Assembly (NCBI RefSeq): GCF_003003125.1
Contig: NZ_PVTZ01000007.1
Location: forward strand, 1 to 64,000
Length of the DNA stretch: 64,000 nt
Direction of reading: 5' to 3'
Source of the DNA: Laceyella sediminis
Lineage (GTDB): Bacteria; Bacillota; Bacilli; Thermoactinomycetales; Thermoactinomycetaceae
Below, piece after piece: positions 62,701-64,000 of this stretch (position 1 is its first letter; each line of letters starts with the position of its first letter). Below the pieces are notes generated by a model. That model had not been told where the DNA came from. It searched no databases and saw nothing but the letters and a program-made list of their open reading frames with translations. Made by a program: the position numbers and the translations under genes.

Positions 62701-64000
62701 TGCGCCTGACGCCCTCTTCTGGGCAACAAACCGGGCATGCGCCGACGCCGTCCATCGTTCGGCCGACGCCATCATCCGCACAGCCCGCGGCACCATCGAC
62801 AAACGCCCCATCTGTCACTCAAGCGGCAATCCAATTGGCCGCAAAACAAACGGGGTATCCGTCCGCATCGATCACTCTCAATCATCGGCTGTTGGATGAT
62901 TTGAACCTAGATTCAATCAAATCAGCGGAATTCGTCTCTTCCCTGGCGCAACAGTTTGCGGTCGCTGACAAAATCGATCCCGGCGATTTCGCCAATGCCA
63001 CCTTGGCGGAAGTGTGCCAAGCGCTGGAAACGCACATCGCTCCAGCCGCGAACCGAAACGGGCTACCGGACGTATCCCAAACTTTGTTGCAGTTGGCCGC
63101 CCAACTGACCGGTTATCCGGCTGATTCGATTCGCATGGACATGCGTTTGTTGGATGATTTGAACCTGGATTCGATCAAATCGGCGGAGCTCGTCTCTTCC
63201 CTAGCACAACAATTTGCGGTCGCTGATAAAATCGATCCTAGCGATTTCGCCAATGCCACGTTAGCGGAAGTGTGCCAAGCGCTGGAGACGCACATCGCCC
63301 CAGCCGCAAACCGAAACGGGCTACCGGACGTCTCGCAAACCGTGTTGCAAATGGCCGCCCAACTGACTGGATATCCGGCTGATTCCATTCACATGGACAT
63401 GCGCTTGTTGGATGATTTGAACTTGGATTCGATCAAGTCGGCGGAGCTCGTCTCCTCCCTAGCACAACAATTTGCGGTCGCCGACAAAGTGGATCCCAGC
63501 GATTTTGCCAATGCCACTTTGGCAGAAGTGTGCCAAGCACTGGAACCACATGTCGCGCCGAGTGGCCAAGAAACCGGGAAGCTTGACGCCGCCCATTCTT
63601 TGTTGCACTGGGCTGCCCAACTGACCGGATATCCGGCTGATTCCATTCACATGGATATGCGCTTGTTGGATGATTTGAATTTAGACTCCATCAAATCGGC
63701 CGAATTAGTGAGCCATGTGGCTAAAGAAATGGGCGTAGAGGAAAAAGTGGACCCGAGCGATTTCGCTAACGCTACCTTGAGAGAGATCGAACAAGCTCTC
63801 ACTCCGGCGCCAGTTCAGCAACCTGTTGCTTCCCCTGTTCCGGCACCGGTTCAATCAGAGCATGGGGAGCGCGCTTGGGTGCGCAACTTTGTTATCAATT
63901 ATGTCGAAGCACCGCGCCACAATTCAGCTCCTCTCTCCTTCTCGGAGACGACACGCTTCTTGATTGTCGCAGAACCATCGGAGCAAGCTTGGGCGCAAGC
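59736..64000 (+). CDS. Iterative-type polyketide synthase, KS-AT-ACP4, 5' part
   Basis: At least 1421 residues, running off the window. GTG at 59736 follows AGAGGTGAG. Ketosynthase (about 1-450): active-site Cys212 (DGACSSS), His345 (EGHGTGT), His386 (GHTKAAAG). Acyltransferase (about 590-890): FPGQGSQ, GHSLGE (Ser686) and NAFHS (His790), a malonyl-type pattern. A Pro/Ala/Ser-rich linker follows, then four ACPs with phosphopantetheine serines at 1060, 1146, 1232 and 1318 in DLNLDSIKSAE. The last residues (FLIVAEPSEQ) look like the entry of a ketoreductase. The KS patterns (VIVGNTLTGEF.RAN, GGLSNTIAGRICN, GISSDGKGGIT) resemble enediyne and PUFA-type synthases. Product unknown. Confidence 0.9.
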   Translation, partial: MKPSSIAIVGIGSHYPGASDLKELWENILSRRRQFREMPKQRLPLDEYYDQRADAPDKTYGRFAAVIDGFSFDWAKRRIPKTTYEGSDIVHWLALEVASQALADAGYTRDKIPKDKTGVIVGNTLTGEFTRANTLRLRWPYVRKTLRAAGKSQGLSDAMIKQLEQQMESIYKSAFPPVTEDTLAGGLSNTIAGRICNYYDLHGGGYVVDGACSSSLLAVATAAGKLANGELDLALAGGVDISLDPLEVVGFAKAGALTKNDMNVYDRRSSGFIPGEGCGFIMMKRLEDAKRDGDYIYAVIQGWGISSDGKGGITAPKAEGQALALLRAYEMAGYSPHELDFVEGHGTGTVLGDRIELQAINQAREAYGEPQARSCGVTSFKSLVGHTKAAAGIGGLIKAVLCVNQRVLAPTAACHEPNDIFQTSAQSIYPILQGEIRAPEERLRAGVSAMGFGGINCHVTLESADLPKPELKPELDERALLVSNQDTELFVFAADDKEDLLSQIKEAQQLAAGISIAELADLAHLLAERVKPNAKVRAALIADHPDRLAEQLAFVSDKLEHAFPAKGEVFTDMDKQVWISNQVSRHRVGFLFPGQGSQKLNMARLLVERFPWAREIAERAWEAAPKAQKTMFRPLDRARDREELNTWFKELSQTEVAQPAICLASTLWRAFLEKLGIQPQFTAGHSLGELTALNTAGAYDEATLFRLAAARGKAMSAPAEEAGTMASLRCGRQEAEALLADVPGYVVIANLNSPSQTVISGEKEAVAEVVARAQARQIQAIPLSVSNAFHSKLVGQASLSLRKQAPLPADPVALSVPFISGIDGERMDTLADGNDYFAKQIVEKVNFVSLLSAVKNQCDLLVEVGPGRVLTGLVAESSINLPCFPVESAPGKLQDLHRFLAAYFTHGGDVQWAWLYANRLIRPFVPVAEKAFIVNPCENPLTIPESPFSGTANVSLPEPSDLPPGVWERYLEERGAFLYDVIQADLKHMRLTPSSGQQTGHAPTPSIVRPTPSSAQPAAPSTNAPSVTQAAIQLAAKQTGYPSASITLNHRLLDDLNLDSIKSAEFVSSLAQQFAVADKIDPGDFANATLAEVCQALETHIAPAANRNGLPDVSQTLLQLAAQLTGYPADSIRMDMRLLDDLNLDSIKSAELVSSLAQQFAVADKIDPSDFANATLAEVCQALETHIAPAANRNGLPDVSQTVLQMAAQLTGYPADSIHMDMRLLDDLNLDSIKSAELVSSLAQQFAVADKVDPSDFANATLAEVCQALEPHVAPSGQETGKLDAAHSLLHWAAQLTGYPADSIHMDMRLLDDLNLDSIKSAELVSHVAKEMGVEEKVDPSDFANATLREIEQALTPAPVQQPVASPVPAPVQSEHGERAWVRNFVINYVEAPRHNSAPLSFSETTRFLIVAEPSEQAWAQ
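62815..63815 (+). repeat. Four tandem ACP-coding repeats, 258-bp period
   Basis: The serine codons of the ACPs lie at 62913, 63171, 63429 and 63687, exactly 258 bp apart. Units 2 and 3 are almost identical in DNA, including the linker (CCAGCCGCAAACCGAAACGG-type), while unit 1 differs at its start and unit 4 at its end. The coding frame is kept throughout. This points to recent duplication or gene conversion within the gene. Confidence 0.92.

Noticed and set aside
62815-63815. Regularly spaced repeats as a possible CRISPR-like or satellite array
   Set aside because: The 258-bp units are in frame, encode complete ACP domains with the pantetheine serine, and show no short-repeat/spacer pattern.

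Overview
The window looks like the chromosome of a Gram-positive, endospore-forming Bacillales bacterium. Evidence is the gene set (PrkA/YhbH, YdbS/YdbT, LplJ, CoaA, glutamyl endopeptidase, strong AGGAGG-type ribosome binding sites, rho-independent hairpins after most operons) and a moderate, roughly balanced base composition with AT-rich accessory islands. A thermoactinomycete-like lineage is plausible, but that is inference; no rRNA or marker in the window settles the genus.

Layout. 1-0.24 kb: edge of an IS1182-type element. 0.28-6.35 kb: a leftward copper block (copZ-copA with CsoR-like boxes, a two-component system, a His/Met-rich CWB2 lipoprotein). 6.6-10.5 kb: membrane proteins (DUF2306, DUF2238, YdbT/YdbS). 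10.7-18.7 kb: an AT-rich accessory and decay zone with a broken histidine kinase, threonine dehydratase and CadA remnants, a two-component system whose kinase is frameshifted, a frameshifted aldo/keto reductase and a serine-recombinase tail. 18.7-31.2 kb: ordinary chromosome (YhbH, PrkA, HAD phosphatases, TrmL, amidase, MGMT, CoaA, QueG, RNase HI, ABC-class ATPase, family-4 UDG). 31.2-31.7 kb: two identical tRNA-Pro genes and one tRNA-Leu. 31.8-41.4 kb: a leftward phenylacetate operon headed by a TetR regulator. 41.9-53.5 kb: LplJ, RecQ, RNase Z, hydrolases, MFS and MscS. 53.6-59.4 kb: a secreted-protein and decay zone with a glutamyl endopeptidase, two paralogous lipoproteins, a nonsense-interrupted NucB-like lipoprotein, a truncated globin and two copies of a small inverted-repeat element. 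59.7 kb to the end: the 5' 4.3 kb of a large iterative-type polyketide synthase with KS, AT and four tandem ACPs, cut by the window edge.

How the parts work together. CopZ hands Cu(I) to CopA under probable CsoR control. The phenylacetate genes encode ligase (PaaK), ring epoxidase (PaaABCD), later beta-oxidation-like steps (a split 3-hydroxyacyl-CoA dehydrogenase and a thiolase), an aldehyde dehydrogenase and a salvage thioesterase, with a TetR palindrome at the promoter. PaaE, PaaF, PaaG and the PaaZ hydratase are not in this cluster. The PKS has its own promoter and probably opens a biosynthetic cluster continuing to the right.

Most notable: the PKS, whose KS resembles enediyne/PUFA-type synthases and which carries four ACPs spaced exactly 258 bp apart; a three-copy MITE-like family; single-base homopolymer frameshifts in three genes; and the copper-linked CWB2 lipoprotein.
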